Under the pieces are notes generated by a model, which was not told the DNA's origin, did not search any database, and saw only the letters and a program-made list of their open reading frames with translations. DNA of 64,000 bases from Acanthosoma haemorrhoidale. Its lineage: Eukaryota; Arthropoda; Insecta; Hemiptera; Acanthosomatidae. The number at the start of each line of letters is the position of its first letter. Positions within the stretch are counted from its first letter, which is position 1. Location of the stretch: positions 91,533,189-91,597,188 of the forward strand of contig OV884009.1 in NCBI GenBank assembly GCA_930367205.1, written 5' to 3'. Of the stretch, positions 33,456-44,445 are shown one piece after another. Both the position numbers and the translations under genes were made by a program.

Positions 33456-36164
33456 ATATTTTACTGCTAAAATAGTTGAATTAAACAAATTTATTAAATT
33501 CATTCTCAGTATCGTAACTATTAATGTTTTTAAAATCTCTAATATCTATTAATTAAGTATTTTGTGTTGAAAGGTAAACAGCAATATATGGTATGATGTC
33601 TAAATTTTTGGAGATAATTAGATCGATATAGTAATTGATATAGGTAAAAACTATTCTTTTGTTGATGATGATTGCAAATGATAATTACAGATTTTTAAAC
33701 TAATGTTTATGGTGAACATTGACTATAAAATTGAATTAATCCACACCATAGTTATTTTTTATTAATAAAAGGGATTTGATGTAAGCCTTTCCGTGACGGT
33801 ATTATATCACTAATTCATTGCAATGTAAATATATTGAATATTCTACTGCTTGAAATGTGATTCACTTAAAGGTTTGAGATTAATAATGAGGGCTTTGATG
33901 AAACCACTCCTTACTGCGTTACTTGAGTGCTGACTCCCCTAGTTTTGTGTCTGATTTTGAGCTAAGTTTCCTTACCTTAAAGTTACGAAATTTAAATATA
34001 TATGAATATATAACATAAGCCAACTTAATCCTGCACTTATAAAACATATCTAATTGTATCATAAAAAACAAGGACCGCAAACTCAATATAATTACAAACT
34101 GTCTAATTGTTCGTAGAACATAACAGAATTGAAAATTGAATATCATGAGATCACAGCTGGAGGTTGCTGCTTGAGGTTTTGTGGGCACATCTGGTCCTAA
34201 GAGCAAGTTTGACTCCGGAGGCTAAGAGCATTTGTACTTTTTTCCAATGAACACAAAACTTTAAACATAAGTACTAGTGTATTTTTATTGAGGGTATTCG
34301 CTTGAGGGATGGTTTTTACTCACCTCCTCCACCCTACCTCCAGGCTTTAATAAGAAATCTCTGCCCAGCATATGGACCTGGTCTGCCACCGCGAACACGG
34401 CCGTCTTTATAGGGGCCTCGGTGTTCGCTAAAGAGCTCGTAGACCCTAGACGTAGACTCTTACACTAGACTATGTTTACAAATACCACTAGGGGTTGATG
34501 ACCACTTGGTTTTAAGCCTTTAAAAAACAAAAATCTACCAGCGATTGAAAATAAATCATGCAATATACTGATGTTATCAACGATTTTTAATTATGAATGA
34601 GCTTGCCTACAGGAGCTAAGTAGAGATGAAGCATCGACTGGCAGACGTCAAGCATGCAACGGAAGTAGCTGAGGAGTTGTCCGACACACGGCTGGTTCGG
34701 CGGATGGTCTAGAGGCGAAATCAAGGGCATTGGCCTACTTTGGGATTGGCACTGTAATCCTACCAAATCCCCGCTTAAACTCATCGGCCTTTGGCTAAGC
34801 TACCACTCTAGGGCTAAAACGGGGGCCTTCTTCTACGAAACAAGTGCGGGCCTCCAAACATTTCATGTGCATTAAAATACATACAGCTATATCACCACCG
34901 AGCTTTCTGCTTTTACTCTACATCCCACACATCAACCATAACTAATAAAAGCATAACAAAAAAATATGAATTCTTTAGGTAATTTACAATTTTACCCAGA
35001 AACACAAGTGAAGAATTCTTTAGTCACTAAGACCGCATACGTGAGTACACTGCATGGCTTTTTATTTACTGATAACGTTGTAAATGATTTTAACGTTGTA
35101 ATTTTATTACATCAAATCCTGCACTTAAAAGAAAACAAGAAGAAATATAGAGAAAAAAATATGACTCTGAGATAAGTGAACAAAACTAATAAGGTCTATT
35201 CAAAATTCAATTCGGTTGGTGTTAATATAAAAATAAATGTTTTGTTCGTTTGTGAATGTGTCGTTTCAGGGGTACCTGCTATCACTTCCTATTTTTCTTC
35301 TTAGCAATAGATTTTAAGATATGGAAGTCGGAAAAAAGAGATTCTCTTTCTGAGCACGTACGTAGTGCAGGATTGTGGGCAATGGGATTGTAGATCTGTT
35401 AGCATGGTGGTCATCTTTGTGTATCGAAGGTGGTTGTGCAACTCCAAACCGGTGTATTTCATTCTTGGTGATGAATAAATTAAATAGAGTAAGAGATAGA
35501 CAAGAGCATCGTCTTGCTTATCGGTGATAAGTTGTTTAGGGAGTAATGTTGATTGGGGTGTTAAAAGATCCATTTGAAAGGTAGGTGTATTATGTAAGGT
35601 GGGAAATAGCAATTGATTATGATTGAGCCATGTGTGCCATACTATATCAAAAACGTTTTATGTATCAAACGCTGTCATCTCAATATAACATATCCACTAT
35701 GTACGAGATGACTTAAGTGACAGTAGCCTCCCTTTTTCATTTTAAAATACTTAAAATATAATTAAAATTGTTTTCATTGAATATTAACTAAATTTATTTA
35801 ACTAAAATATTCATAATAACGAAATAATGTACATATGAAATTCAGAACCCATGTCAAGTGATACTGTAATCAAGTCGAGTGGGGCCTGAGTATCTTAAAA
35901 TAAGATTGAATAATAGCTCAGTGTCTGGAGATCTAGCTTAATCTCTTACATGGTGTAATCGTTGGATAGGAACAATGTTTTAAGAACCAAGGGTGTGAGT
36001 AATAAATAAGGATTTGATACTCCTAATTCTAAAAACCCCACTCTATTAACCCACTAAACATGCACTGTGAGCACACCACTTGTTGTTTTTACAATTCTGC
36101 CTTTCTTTCGCTAATCTACTATTTACTGGCTACGCCCCAAGTATAATTGTCGGGTGTCAACAAT
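33456..36164. other. no gene recognised
   Basis: Mostly AT-rich. A GC-balanced patch lies at about 34320-34450 and another at about 34600-34860. A 103-codon minus-strand frame lies at 35301-35612. None has a recognisable motif or clear splice pair. Confidence 0.4.
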
Positions 36165-37020
36165 TGTCGGGGGGCGTCACTAGGGGAGTGCCTGATCACT
36201 CTAGCCCTGGTGACAAGTGCGGATTGTTGTAGTTAATAACATGGACCATGTTCCATGTCGGCGTTAATATCTGACTCCATTTTATTAATAGGAATGTGTC
36301 CCGACAATACACTGTGTTCAGGATGAGGTTCAGAGGTTCATAAAGAATGAGACCAGTTTTCAGAGTTCGGGCGAGAGATCGGCAGTGTAATAGGTACAAG
36401 TCGTCAGAGGTCTGCTAGAGGCTGTGAGACGAGGTGACTGCCCAAAGGTGTGGCAGAGAGAGAGTAGACTAGTGGAAGGCTGAGTGGACTTACTCCCAGG
36501 GCCCCGGGGCCCTGGCGTATCGCGACGAGTGATAGCGGCTATCTAGATGAAGAGACTAGGAAAGAGTGGGTCTGCAGGGCGAAAACCCTTGATTTAAATA
36601 TCTGTCCCCCCTTCCTACTGGAAGGCGGAGCCTGGCTGCAGGGGGTATGTTTTATGATGCCGAGGTGCCTAATCTCCCTTAAGTTTTATGACTGTTGGCC
36701 TAAAAGGGTGTGTTTTATGATGTCACACCTACCGAGCGATACGTGATCGCTCGTCCCCTATAGGACTGTTTATTGGCATGGCTTTTAGATTTTATGACCC
36801 CGGACAGTGACTGAAGGTCTGCTTGGGTCTATTTTATTAGGGGCAGTGGCTTATCCTCTCAGGTTCTATTGCAGGACCTTTGTCCCTCTGTTACCTGTTG
36901 CACAACTACCGACCTCTCTATGATTTATTACAAGAAGTTTACAAAGATTTGCATTTATATTATAATACATTATGCACCAGAGTATAGGGTAATTTACATA
37001 TATTGTTCGCGCTCGCTACA
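36165..37020 (-). mobile_element. solo LTR of gypsy-type family G2
   Basis: The minus strand begins near TGTAGCGAGCGCGAACA (37020) and ends CCCCGACA (36165). The left 210 nt match the LTR that adjoins the PBS and pol of the 44446-45194 fragment, with shared landmarks TAGCCCT.GTGAC, CTGACT.CAT and TGTGTTCAGGA.GA, which fixes it as an LTR. ACAAT occurs at 36160-36164 and again at 37018-37022, a possible 5-bp target-site duplication that overlaps the canonical TGT...ACA end by three bases. No coding sequence adjoins it, so it is best read as a recombined solo LTR. The interior has a (GA)n patch and GC-rich blocks. Confidence 0.72.
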
Positions 37021-37487
37021 ATAATAAAGTTTTTTTTTAGGTGCAACGGGTAACCCGTGCCGTAAAGCGAAAACTCATTAGGTTAAAGTCAGCCTACTTC
37101 TAATAAATAAGTTTAATTTGATCATAAATAAATCATTACAACATAGACGTGGCTTAAACAAGGTATGTCAAACAATATTGTTCACTTTTCAAACAAGTTA
37201 ATACATAATTACATTTTTTTAAATGTACTCCTAATTCTATTGAATTGACCTTTTTAATGTACCTTTGACCGAGAGAAAGAGCTTGGGAGCGGGGGTGAGA
37301 GGGAAATCACCCCTTAGCTTATTGAAATGAAAACGTTAGCGAAACTGGCGCAGACTTTTTAAGGTTCACTTTTTTTTTTTTTTTTTATGTTATCTTGTTT
37401 TAACCAATATTCAGTCTCTAGGAAGGTGTTGCGAAATACTTTTTAAATTTTCGATCGATTGAATCATAAATGAACTAAATATTTTAT
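37021..37487. other. no gene recognised; possible old J 3' end
   Basis: AT-rich, with a T-run near 37371-37387. The last 40 nt (GATTGAATCATAAATGAAC to TTTGGTA) faintly resemble the J 3' UTR and may be the left half of the older copy continued at 41938. Confidence 0.4.
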
Positions 37488-37495
37488 ATTTGGTA
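37488..37495 (+). repeat. probable target-site duplication, left copy
   Basis: ATTTGGTA, repeated at 41936-41943. Short, so moderate confidence. Confidence 0.55.
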
Positions 37496-37866
37496 CAACT
37501 TGCTATGCATATTACCCATACTTTCACACCTCACCTTTCTCATCAAAACCATACTCACAGCACAACTGTTGAAGATTTCCTCACTTCACCTTTACCTCTC
37601 TCCCTTCCACCAGAAGCCGTTTACCCCTCTAAAGGTCAAATAGCTTCTGAGAAACCTACCTTACCAAAACTCCCCTGGATATGATCTCCTTGCTCCTTAA
37701 ATTCTCAAACAACTTCCTCCTAAAGGCATAATCTTCCTAACCTACATATATAATTGCATTATCCGAACGAAGCACTTTCCTCTCCTCTTGAAACATTCCA
37801 TTATTGTCCTATTCATTGGCCGAACCCGGTAAACCACCCAATGACGCCTCATTTTACCGTCCAATT
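37496..37866 (+). pseudogene. RT pseudogene of J copy 3, left part
   Basis: Corresponds to the pre-RT and fingers part of ORF2 in copy 1: THTFTPHLSHQNHT, then DFLTSPLPLSLPPEAV, a frameshift near 37640, LPWI followed by a stop near 37683, and later the region before YRPIS. It ends at the G1 LTR boundary. Confidence 0.85.
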
Positions 37867-37995
37867 TTCGATAAAGTAATTAACTCAGTTACTGAGTACA
37901 CTTTTATTCAACATCATCACATTGCTTCACCTACAACGCTAACTGATACACAACAGGAGTAGGTTACAACAGCGGTTACAAATCAGGGTTACAAC
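37867..37995 (-). repeat. G1 LTR (3' LTR of the minus-strand element)
   Basis: About 90% similar to 40504-40632. On the minus strand it starts at GTTGTAACCC, contains GAATAAAAGTG (polyadenylation-type signal) and ends TTTATCGAAAA. The purine tract abuts its start. Confidence 0.88.
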
Positions 37996-38144
37996 AGTTT
38001 CTTCCCCACAAAAAAAATTCGAAACTAAAAAAAGTTAGAAAATAGAATAAAAAGGTAAATAGAATATATATACATATAAGAGATAAACGTTGGAAAATAA
38101 AAAAAATAAATAAATATAAAAAAAAATCTTTAAGAGACATTTTA

Positions 38145-38465
38145 CTAGTATGTTAAATAATCCTGTAGGTAATCTGGCCGTCTTTTTATTCCATTTGATT
38201 TTCTGAGCTGTGTTTCATGGTCTGGTTCTGGTATAAAGTCTGCAGTGGTTGTAGATTCTGGTTCTGTTGTTGCTTCTGGTATGGATTCTGGTTCTGGTAT
38301 AGACTGTGGTACGGGTATTGCTCTTGGCTGATGAGACTCATATTCGTGTCTCTTTTCTATGTTGTGGTGATAATATTCTGGTAAAGGTTCTTTGAATGCA
38401 ACCTTTTTAGCTCCCAATCTTTTAAGTTGGTCAATGTGTCGTTTTATTTTTCTCTCTCCATCCAC
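38145..38465 (-). pseudogene. G1 Pol C-terminal tail
   Basis: The minus-strand frame begins GERKIKRHIDQLKR, a sequence typical of the region after integrase in this gypsy group. It continues through a low-complexity Pro/Glu/Ser/Thr stretch (IPEPESIPEATTEPEST) to RRPDYLQDYLTY. It is joined directly to the end of RNase H; the roughly 1 kb that should encode integrase is absent. Confidence 0.75.
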
Positions 38466-39292
38466 CTTGATAAACAGTCAACATTTTCGTTGTCAGATCC
38501 TTTCTTAAACTAAACGGTGTAATCAAACCCTGCTAAGAAGGACGCATAACGCAGTCAGCTAGCAGAGGTCATTTTCGGTAACTTATTTTTTTGGTGAAAA
38601 ATTCGGGTTAACGGTTGGTTAACCGTGATGAGAGTGAAGCGTCGCCCATAAAAAAAATCTAAAAAATGATCAACAGCAAAACTATGGCTAAAGCCTCTCT
38701 GTCAAGTTGAGAGTAATTCTTCTCCGCCTTCGATAACGAACGTGATGCGAATGCTGTAGGTCGTTCTTCCTCGTTGATAACATGGGCTAGTACAGCCGCT
38801 ATTCCAGTCGGGCTAGAATCGGTCGTTAGAGTAACTGGTGGATCCGGGCTAAATGGAATAAGCACTCTGTCACTTGCTATTTCATTTTTGAGTTTTATAA
38901 ATGCTGCTTCGCATTGTGAGGACCAAAATTATTTCTGATCTTTACTGAGTAACTTGCGCAGGGGGTAAGTCAAGGATGACAGGTTTGGCAAGAACCGAGA
39001 ATAATATGTCACCATGCCCATAAAACGCCGTAGCTCTGGTACGTTCACTGGTCTGGGCATGTCGATAACTGCCTTTATTTTTGAAAACGATTTCGATATT
39101 CGATTGTGCTCTACTACATGACCAACATATTCTATTTTCATTTTGAAAAACGTGCACTTGTTTTTATTCAGATGAAGGTCATACTCTTTTAACCTCTAGA
39201 GGCAAGCAAGCAAGGTTTTTTTTGCATTCGTCATCTGATTCGCCGTGTACAATGATGTCTTCGAAATATGCTATGGTTTTTGTTAAGCCTTG
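38466..39292 (-). pseudogene. G1 reverse transcriptase (C-terminal part) and RNase H, inactivated
   Basis: Minus-strand order: AYFEDIIVHGES (RT active-site box, with Glu where the first Asp of Y-x-D-D is expected), a frameshift near 39190, LHLNKNKC, KIEYVGHVVEHNRIS, ELRRFMGMVTYYSRFLPNLS, PLRKLLSKDQK with a stop near 38929, then RNase H VTLTTDSSPTGIAAVL, ERPTAFASRSLSKAEKNYSQ, LDREALAIV, and after a degraded stretch FYGRRFTLITVNQPLTRIF, SARLLRYASFLAGFDYT-like sequence and NVDCLSR. The Asp usually found in LIT-D-xQPL is Val here, a further sign of inactivation. Protease and N-terminal RT are missing, replaced by 39293-39680. Confidence 0.87.
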
Positions 39293-39680
39293 TCGGGCTC
39301 AGTATAACTGAGTATCCCCAAAGTGGGGAGGAGACGCCCACCGCGGGCTAGGGTCACTACAACCTCATAGCAGCCGTCCGGCGAGCGCCCAGAAAGAGTT
39401 AGAGCGGGTGGACCTTTGGTCTTTCACTCTGGCCGCCGACCTAGTTGCCAGCCTAATTCGCTTTTATCTGACTCCATAAGAGCTTTAGAAGGTGTGGTGT
39501 GCCCTGACAGTGCACTATGTTCAGGAGAAGAGCTATAGGGTAGGTAGGTAGTTTATGTGTTCTTGGAATGACCACGAATTCACACTCGGTATCTAAGGGT
39601 AGGCGAAAACCGTCCGGATCCCAAAGGCGAGTTTGAACGTGCCCAGTGCTGCCACAAGACGTACAAGTTAGTTTAAAAGG
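39293..39680 (-). mobile_element. G2 LTR fragment inside G1
   Basis: Starts TGTCGGGCTCAG like the ends of the other G2 LTRs. It shares CTGACT.CATA, TGCTATGTTCAGGAGAAGAG in variant form and AGGTAGTTTATG with 45110-45194 and 36270-36330. It interrupts G1 exactly where protease and N-terminal RT should be. No target-site duplication was seen, so it arrived with a deletion or by recombination. Confidence 0.72.
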
Positions 39681-39682
39681 TT

Positions 39683-40321
39683 TTAGTCAACAGTCCTGAG
39701 TATGATATCCGTAAATTCATCTGTATCAGTTTCTAAAATCTTTTCTCTAATATTATTATCGTTAATTCCACGAACAAACTGCGCTCTCAGGAAAATTTCT
39801 GCAGCGGAGACCTTAAGTTTACATGTACATTCTACGTTGAAATCACAATCAGACAGGTCACGTCGTAGCGATGCGATATAATCAGAAATTGTCTCATTTT
39901 CTTTTTGGTAAGTGGATAAAAAATGGTGTTGAGCGATTAAAGAATTTCGGGTAGGTGCTAAATGTTGTTCGAGGACCTTTATTAATTCTTCATAACTGAG
40001 ATTTGCCGGTGTTTTGGGAGTAACAAGAGTTGCCAGTGTGTTATAATTAGGTGCCCCGATAGAATTTAAGAGCATTTGAGCACATTTTACTTTATCCACA
40101 AAAATTTCCTTCATTTTTAGATAATTTTCGAACCGCTGTTTGTAAAATTTGAAATTCTCTTCCTTATGAATGAAGTTTTGGAAAGGAGAAACGTTAGATA
40201 CATTTGTAACCGATGGTCGAAAGTCTTGGCTAGAACGACTTTGTTGAACTAATTGTGCAAGAAAAGCCTGTTGGTTTTGATTCATAGCTTCGATTAATAA
40301 CTTGAATTGATCTGCGTCCAT
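39683..40321 (-). pseudogene. G1 Gag, C-terminally truncated
   Basis: Capsid-type protein that would package element RNA. The likely start is ATG at 40321 (MDADQFKLLIEAMNQNQQAF); the frame is open 40 codons further upstream, but this Met follows the leader and matches the usual N-terminus of the group. Of 212 residues, the core covers about 70-180 (NFKFYKQRFENYLKMKEI, YEELIKVLEQHLAPTRNSL, AQHHFLSTYQKENETISDYI, LRRDLSDCDFN). The expected zinc knuckle and the protease are missing because the frame stops at 39683 next to the G2 fragment. Otherwise the frame is unbroken, so the element is not very old. Confidence 0.85.
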
Positions 40322-40476
40322 TTTGACTGATCTATAGAATAAAAAATAAAACAAATGATGTAATATGTACGATAATGAAGATTTGTAACTCACAGTAGTC
40401 CAACACGAATTCAAAATACTGGATATATCCTGAACCGTCACTGTTTGGTCTGGTTTATGTCCACTTTAACGCACCT

Positions 40477-40494
40477 CTTTTTACCACGTCACCA
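40477..40494 (-). other. G1 primer-binding site
   Basis: The minus strand reads TGGTGACGTGGTAAAAAG, nine nt inside the 5' LTR. It begins with the TGG expected for pairing to a tRNA 3' CCA. The tRNA is not assigned. Confidence 0.6.
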
Positions 40495-40503
40495 AGTTGG
40501 GTT

Positions 40504-40632
40504 TTCGATAAAGTAATTAACACAGTTACTGAGCCCACTTTTATTCAACATCATCACATTGCTTCACCTTCAACGCTAACTGATGCACAAGAGGAGTAGG
40601 TTACAAAAGTGGTTACAAATCCGGGTTACAAC
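40504..40632 (-). repeat. G1 LTR (5' LTR of the minus-strand element)
   Basis: Pairs with 37867-37995. Differences such as CTCAGTTACTGAGTAC against CACAGTTACTGAGCCC show some time since insertion. Confidence 0.88.
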
Positions 40633-41935
40633 CCTAACCTACATATATAGTTGCATTATCCGAACGACGCACTTTCCTCTCCTCTTGAAACAATCCATTA
40701 TTGTCCTATTCCTTTACCGAAACCGGTAAACGACCCAATGACGCCTCATTTTACCGTTCAATCAGCCTGCTCCCTATCCTCTCAAAAATATTTCCAATTT
40801 TGAATCGTCCAATTTGGAACGTCTACTTCCAATTTTTGAATCCAAAAATCTTTTTCCTACACACCAGTTTCCCCCAACGATCTCAGGCCCTTGAAACCAA
40901 ACAGTATTGCACTGCTGCCTTTCTGGACATAGCTCAAGCTTTTTACAGGGTTTGGCATGCAGGTTTGCTTTACAAGCTCAAAAGATATTTGTTACAGACC
41001 CTTTTTCTAATCTTACAGTCCTACCTTTAGAACCACTTCCTCCAAGACTGGTGTGGTTTAGAATATTCTAATTACTATCCCATAAAATAAGGAGTTCCAC
41101 AGGGCAGTGTCCTGGGTCCGATCCTCTAAAACATAGACACTGCTGATACAGTACGGTACTTAGGCTTCCCTCTCGACAAACGACTGACCTGGAACCCACA
41201 TACGAGGCTAAAAAGACAAGAACTAAACAGACTCTTTGGACAACTGTACAGACTACTTCAAAGGACATCACATCTCTCAATAGAAAATAAATTACTAATC
41301 TACAAAGTTATGCTTAAGCCAATCTAGACATACGGAATAGAGCTATGGGAGACAGTAAAAAAGTCGAACATCAAGCGTATCCAATCCTTTCAGTCAAAAT
41401 TTCCTGAGAACAATAGTAAATGCCCTTTATTACGTCAGCAACAAAACCCTTCATAACGATCTTAATATACCCTAAATTCTTAAACTCATCCCTGCCAAGT
41501 TCATTAAATTCCATAGCACCATTCATCCCTATAATCCTCCTCGGAGACTGAAACGGCAGTAGCCTCGTGACCTGCTATAAATGCGTGACAGTGGGTGTCC
41601 TCGCAATGACCAGTTTCTTCAATCGTGTCCTAAGCGTCTGTGGCTCTCGCACTCTGGTTCAGCCCCCGCTGGCGCTTATCCAGTGACGCGGCTGACGGAG
41701 GAGCGTGGGGGACTTCCCAAGACTCCGCTTACTCTTTCGCATGCGAGGGAGGCTACAACCATGTGTATTTGAGAGGTCACTGGGCTGTTTGTAAATATTG
41801 TATGAATGAGCGAGTGAATGATGAATTGTAAATATGGTATGAATGTGAACATTTATCTCAGCTACTTATTGCCTAATAAGGCAGATTGTAATTTTAGCAC
41901 AATAAAGAAGTTATATATATAAAAAAACAAACAAC
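40633..41935 (+). pseudogene. RT pseudogene and 3' UTR of J copy 3, right part
   Basis: From CCTAACCTACATATATA it runs through a decayed fingers region, motif A with FYRVWHAG in place of FDRVWHAG (catalytic Asp changed), and a motif B remnant (GVPQGSVLG region near 41090). A deletion near 41145 removes motif C, joining CTGCTGAT to ACAGTACGG. Then come GFPLDKRLTWNPHTR, the C-terminus, the ORF end near 41580, and the long-form 3' UTR with hairpin TGCCTAATAAGGCA (41870-41883), AATAAAG and an A-rich tail. Confidence 0.88.
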
Positions 41936-41943
41936 ATTTGGTA
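41936..41943 (+). repeat. probable target-site duplication, right copy
   Basis: ATTTGGTA, pairs with 37488-37495. Confidence 0.55.
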
Positions 41944-41993
41944 TGAATGAGGTCAATTGTCAAAATTACCCATTGCCCAATTTGCGCAAAATG
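41938..41993 (+). mobile_element. degenerate older J 3' end
   Basis: TTGGTATGAATGAGGTCAAT, then TTACCCATTGCCCAATTTGCG. It resembles the last 60 nt of the J 3' UTR. It lies just outside the target-site duplication of copy 3, so copy 3 probably landed in this older copy. Confidence 0.65.
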
Positions 41994-44445
41994 TATTTTT
42001 TTTTAACTAATTTTATGGAATTTCTATTGTTTTATTACTTCAACTTGTTCTGGTTGTCAGCTACTCCATGAAGCAGTTTGGAATTAACTTCACTAAGCGA
42101 TAAAAAGCGGTGAATTAACCTACTTCTCCTAGGTTTGTCTGTTGAGGTTGAGATGAAGGTATGTACATGTAAGCCTAGCATGCCCTATTCTGAAACGAGT
42201 AATCACTTAGCGATTGCTTGGCGAATTTCCATTCGGTGTTACCCAAGGTCTGTTGTCGTTCTTTATAGATGTTAAGTGACTGTTCTTCTACAGCTTTTAA
42301 ACCTCATTCTAATGTTATAAATAGTTAGAGAAATGAGATATTAAAATTATAAATATGAATGTTGTATATAATTATGTACGCAAACATTTATGTGCCACAG
42401 ATCACAAAATAGATTATGTTCCTCGAAAAAGGATCAAACTCGTACCATACAGTACCGATCCAACGCAATTCCTCTGGGGCAATGTTGACATGGAGTAAAG
42501 ATGTAGAGGTCAGGCTAGCGATGTCTATGGCCTTTAACAAATCTCTGAGCAAGACATGAAATAAAATGAAAGTAAGGGTACTCACGTACTACAAGTCAAG
42601 CTAGAAAAAGTTGATAAGCTGTATTAATTATAGCCATTAGAGACTTGGAGAAAATTCCCTTAGCCGATGTGAATGGCGATGATCCGATGAAGCTGGACCT
42701 GTTCGAGAGCCATCACGTCTGGTTCACTTCAGGTTTGAGACTACTGGAGTTGCAGGGTCGGCTAGGTAAGCCGGCTAGACCTTAAGTCCACTGTACACAG
42801 TCAGGTAATACGTGCTTCCCCAACTAAAATATTTACGTGTTTAAAAATCACGTAATGGGGCCGCAACATTTACGATGTGCCCCTCAAACCGCGCTTAGTA
42901 AAGAGCTTGAATGCTTAATTATTATTATATCATATTTATAAACATTCTATAAGTTAATTTCACATTATAACCATTGAAGAGTGTTAAAAAAAAAATACAG
43001 CAGTTTATTCTTTACAGGTCTCTACCAAAATTTGTTAGTAGACTTCAATCAAATGCCAAGGTTTATATCAAGCGTCATATTAAAATACTGCAATTCTTAT
43101 ATGGTTTACAGTTTTAAACCAAAATAAAAAATTATTATTTCCTTAACCAATCTTTTCAAATGCCTATTGAAATCATGATACTCTGTAAAATCTGGTGAGG
43201 CTGTTTGTTGAAGTTGTAAAGTCGGAATGTGTCAGTAACAGGAAATTCTCAGGTTTAAATTCTTTAAAGCACGCTTTATCCAGATGATTGACAGCATCAA
43301 AGGCCTCTGTTGTTTCAGAAGGCTACGAGTTCATTTGTTGTTGTATACTCTGTGTTCGTTCTTGCCGAGGCACTTAATGATTCTATTTTACCTGTGGCTA
43401 TATCTACCTTCTATATACAAAATATCAAAATGACGAACAAGTTAAAACACAAAGAAATGTATCATTTTACTCCAGGTAACGTTTCTTATAGTTACACGAC
43501 AATCGTGTAAAACAATCATATTTTCGTCAGCCAAAATTTACAACTTGCAAAATTTTCATATTCAACCATTATTTTATACCGAGTGAGTAACTTTTCTATG
43601 GTGGAAAACGGTTATTTTGTGTTGCTCTAAAGAATAATATTACAAACTGTGTATTTTTGCATTATGTCTTCAAGTGAGATGGCCCAACAAAGCCGGTATG
43701 AGGTTCTGGACTCAGCTAACACGAATTGAGTACATTTGTCTTAGTCCACCTAAGCTCATTTCAAATAAACACTTAGTCCATTTGTGATTGCAAAAAATCA
43801 TATTCTGAAAATTTCTTTTATTTCTAATGAAAACAATCCAGTGTTTTTAATTATTCCAGTCTCTTATCCTAGAAACTTACCACACGATTTATTAACGGAG
43901 ATTGAGCAGGTCAAATTAGAACTCCATTCCATTCCAGAAGCTTGCATGAAATTATGCTCAACAACTCTTTCTTTGTGAAGTCGATTTCTTGCGAAATGTA
44001 AATTATTTAAAAATTTAGTCCGACTCATTGAAAAGGCTGCGAAATTGTTCAACGCTCACGTGTCAACTATCGATGACATTTAAGTAGTGTCCTAAAAAAA
44101 AGTCATACTATGCATAGAACAAGTTGTGCACTTTCACAAGTTGGACAACAAGCACTTGCAGTCAGTCTACAGAAAAGAATTATCTCGTATCCGGCTGTAG
44201 ATCAAACCTCAACTCAAAAGCGAAACAAGACATGCAACCATTTATAACATCCCTAGCTTGTGTTCTTAGGCCCTGATTAATATGATGATGACTAACAAGT
44301 GATTTATTATTTGATCTCTTACTTCACGAAACTTTCTAAACTTTTAAGTAGATTGAACCTGCGTTGGGAAATTTAAAATAGATTGTACTTGCGTAAAATA
44401 TTAATTGTTAATTTAACATTATGTTTACCTGGCATTAAATGCATT
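41994..44445. other. no gene recognised
   Basis: AT-rich. A GC-balanced patch at about 42640-42800 and frames at 43310-43510 and 43784-43978 (+) show no recognisable motif. Confidence 0.4.

Larger units (their letters stand above)
37867..40632 (-). mobile_element. Ty3/gypsy element G1, internally deleted
   Basis: Short LTRs (about 130 bp) at both ends; coding on the minus strand. From its 5' end: LTR 40632-40504, PBS-like TGGTGACGTGGTAAA from 40494, gag, an inserted G2 LTR fragment in place of protease and N-terminal RT, C-terminal RT with RNase H, no integrase, a C-terminal tail, a purine-rich tract GTGGGGAAGAAAC (minus strand, 38009-37997) and LTR 37995-37867. It is 2.77 kb against the usual 5 kb or so of the group. 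Not autonomous. Confidence 0.88.
37496..41935 (+). mobile_element. J-family copy 3 with a gypsy element (G1) nested inside
   Basis: J sequence starts near 37496 in ORF2 (the CTRTFTP region of copy 1), is broken at 37866 by G1, resumes at 40633 and runs to the long-form 3' UTR, with AATAAAG at about 41900-41907 and an A-rich tail. An 8-bp flanking repeat supports one original insertion. The two J halves overlap: 37736-37865 and 40633-40762 are the same 130-nt piece of ORF2. Confidence 0.82.

Noticed and set aside
34380..34440. GCGAACAC ... GTGTTCGC inverted repeat as an operator or terminator
   Set aside because: An 8-bp chance inverted repeat; bacterial-type signals do not apply here.
35301..35612. 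103-codon minus-strand frame as a gene
   Set aside because: No start context, domain or splice signals; residues do not resemble a known family.
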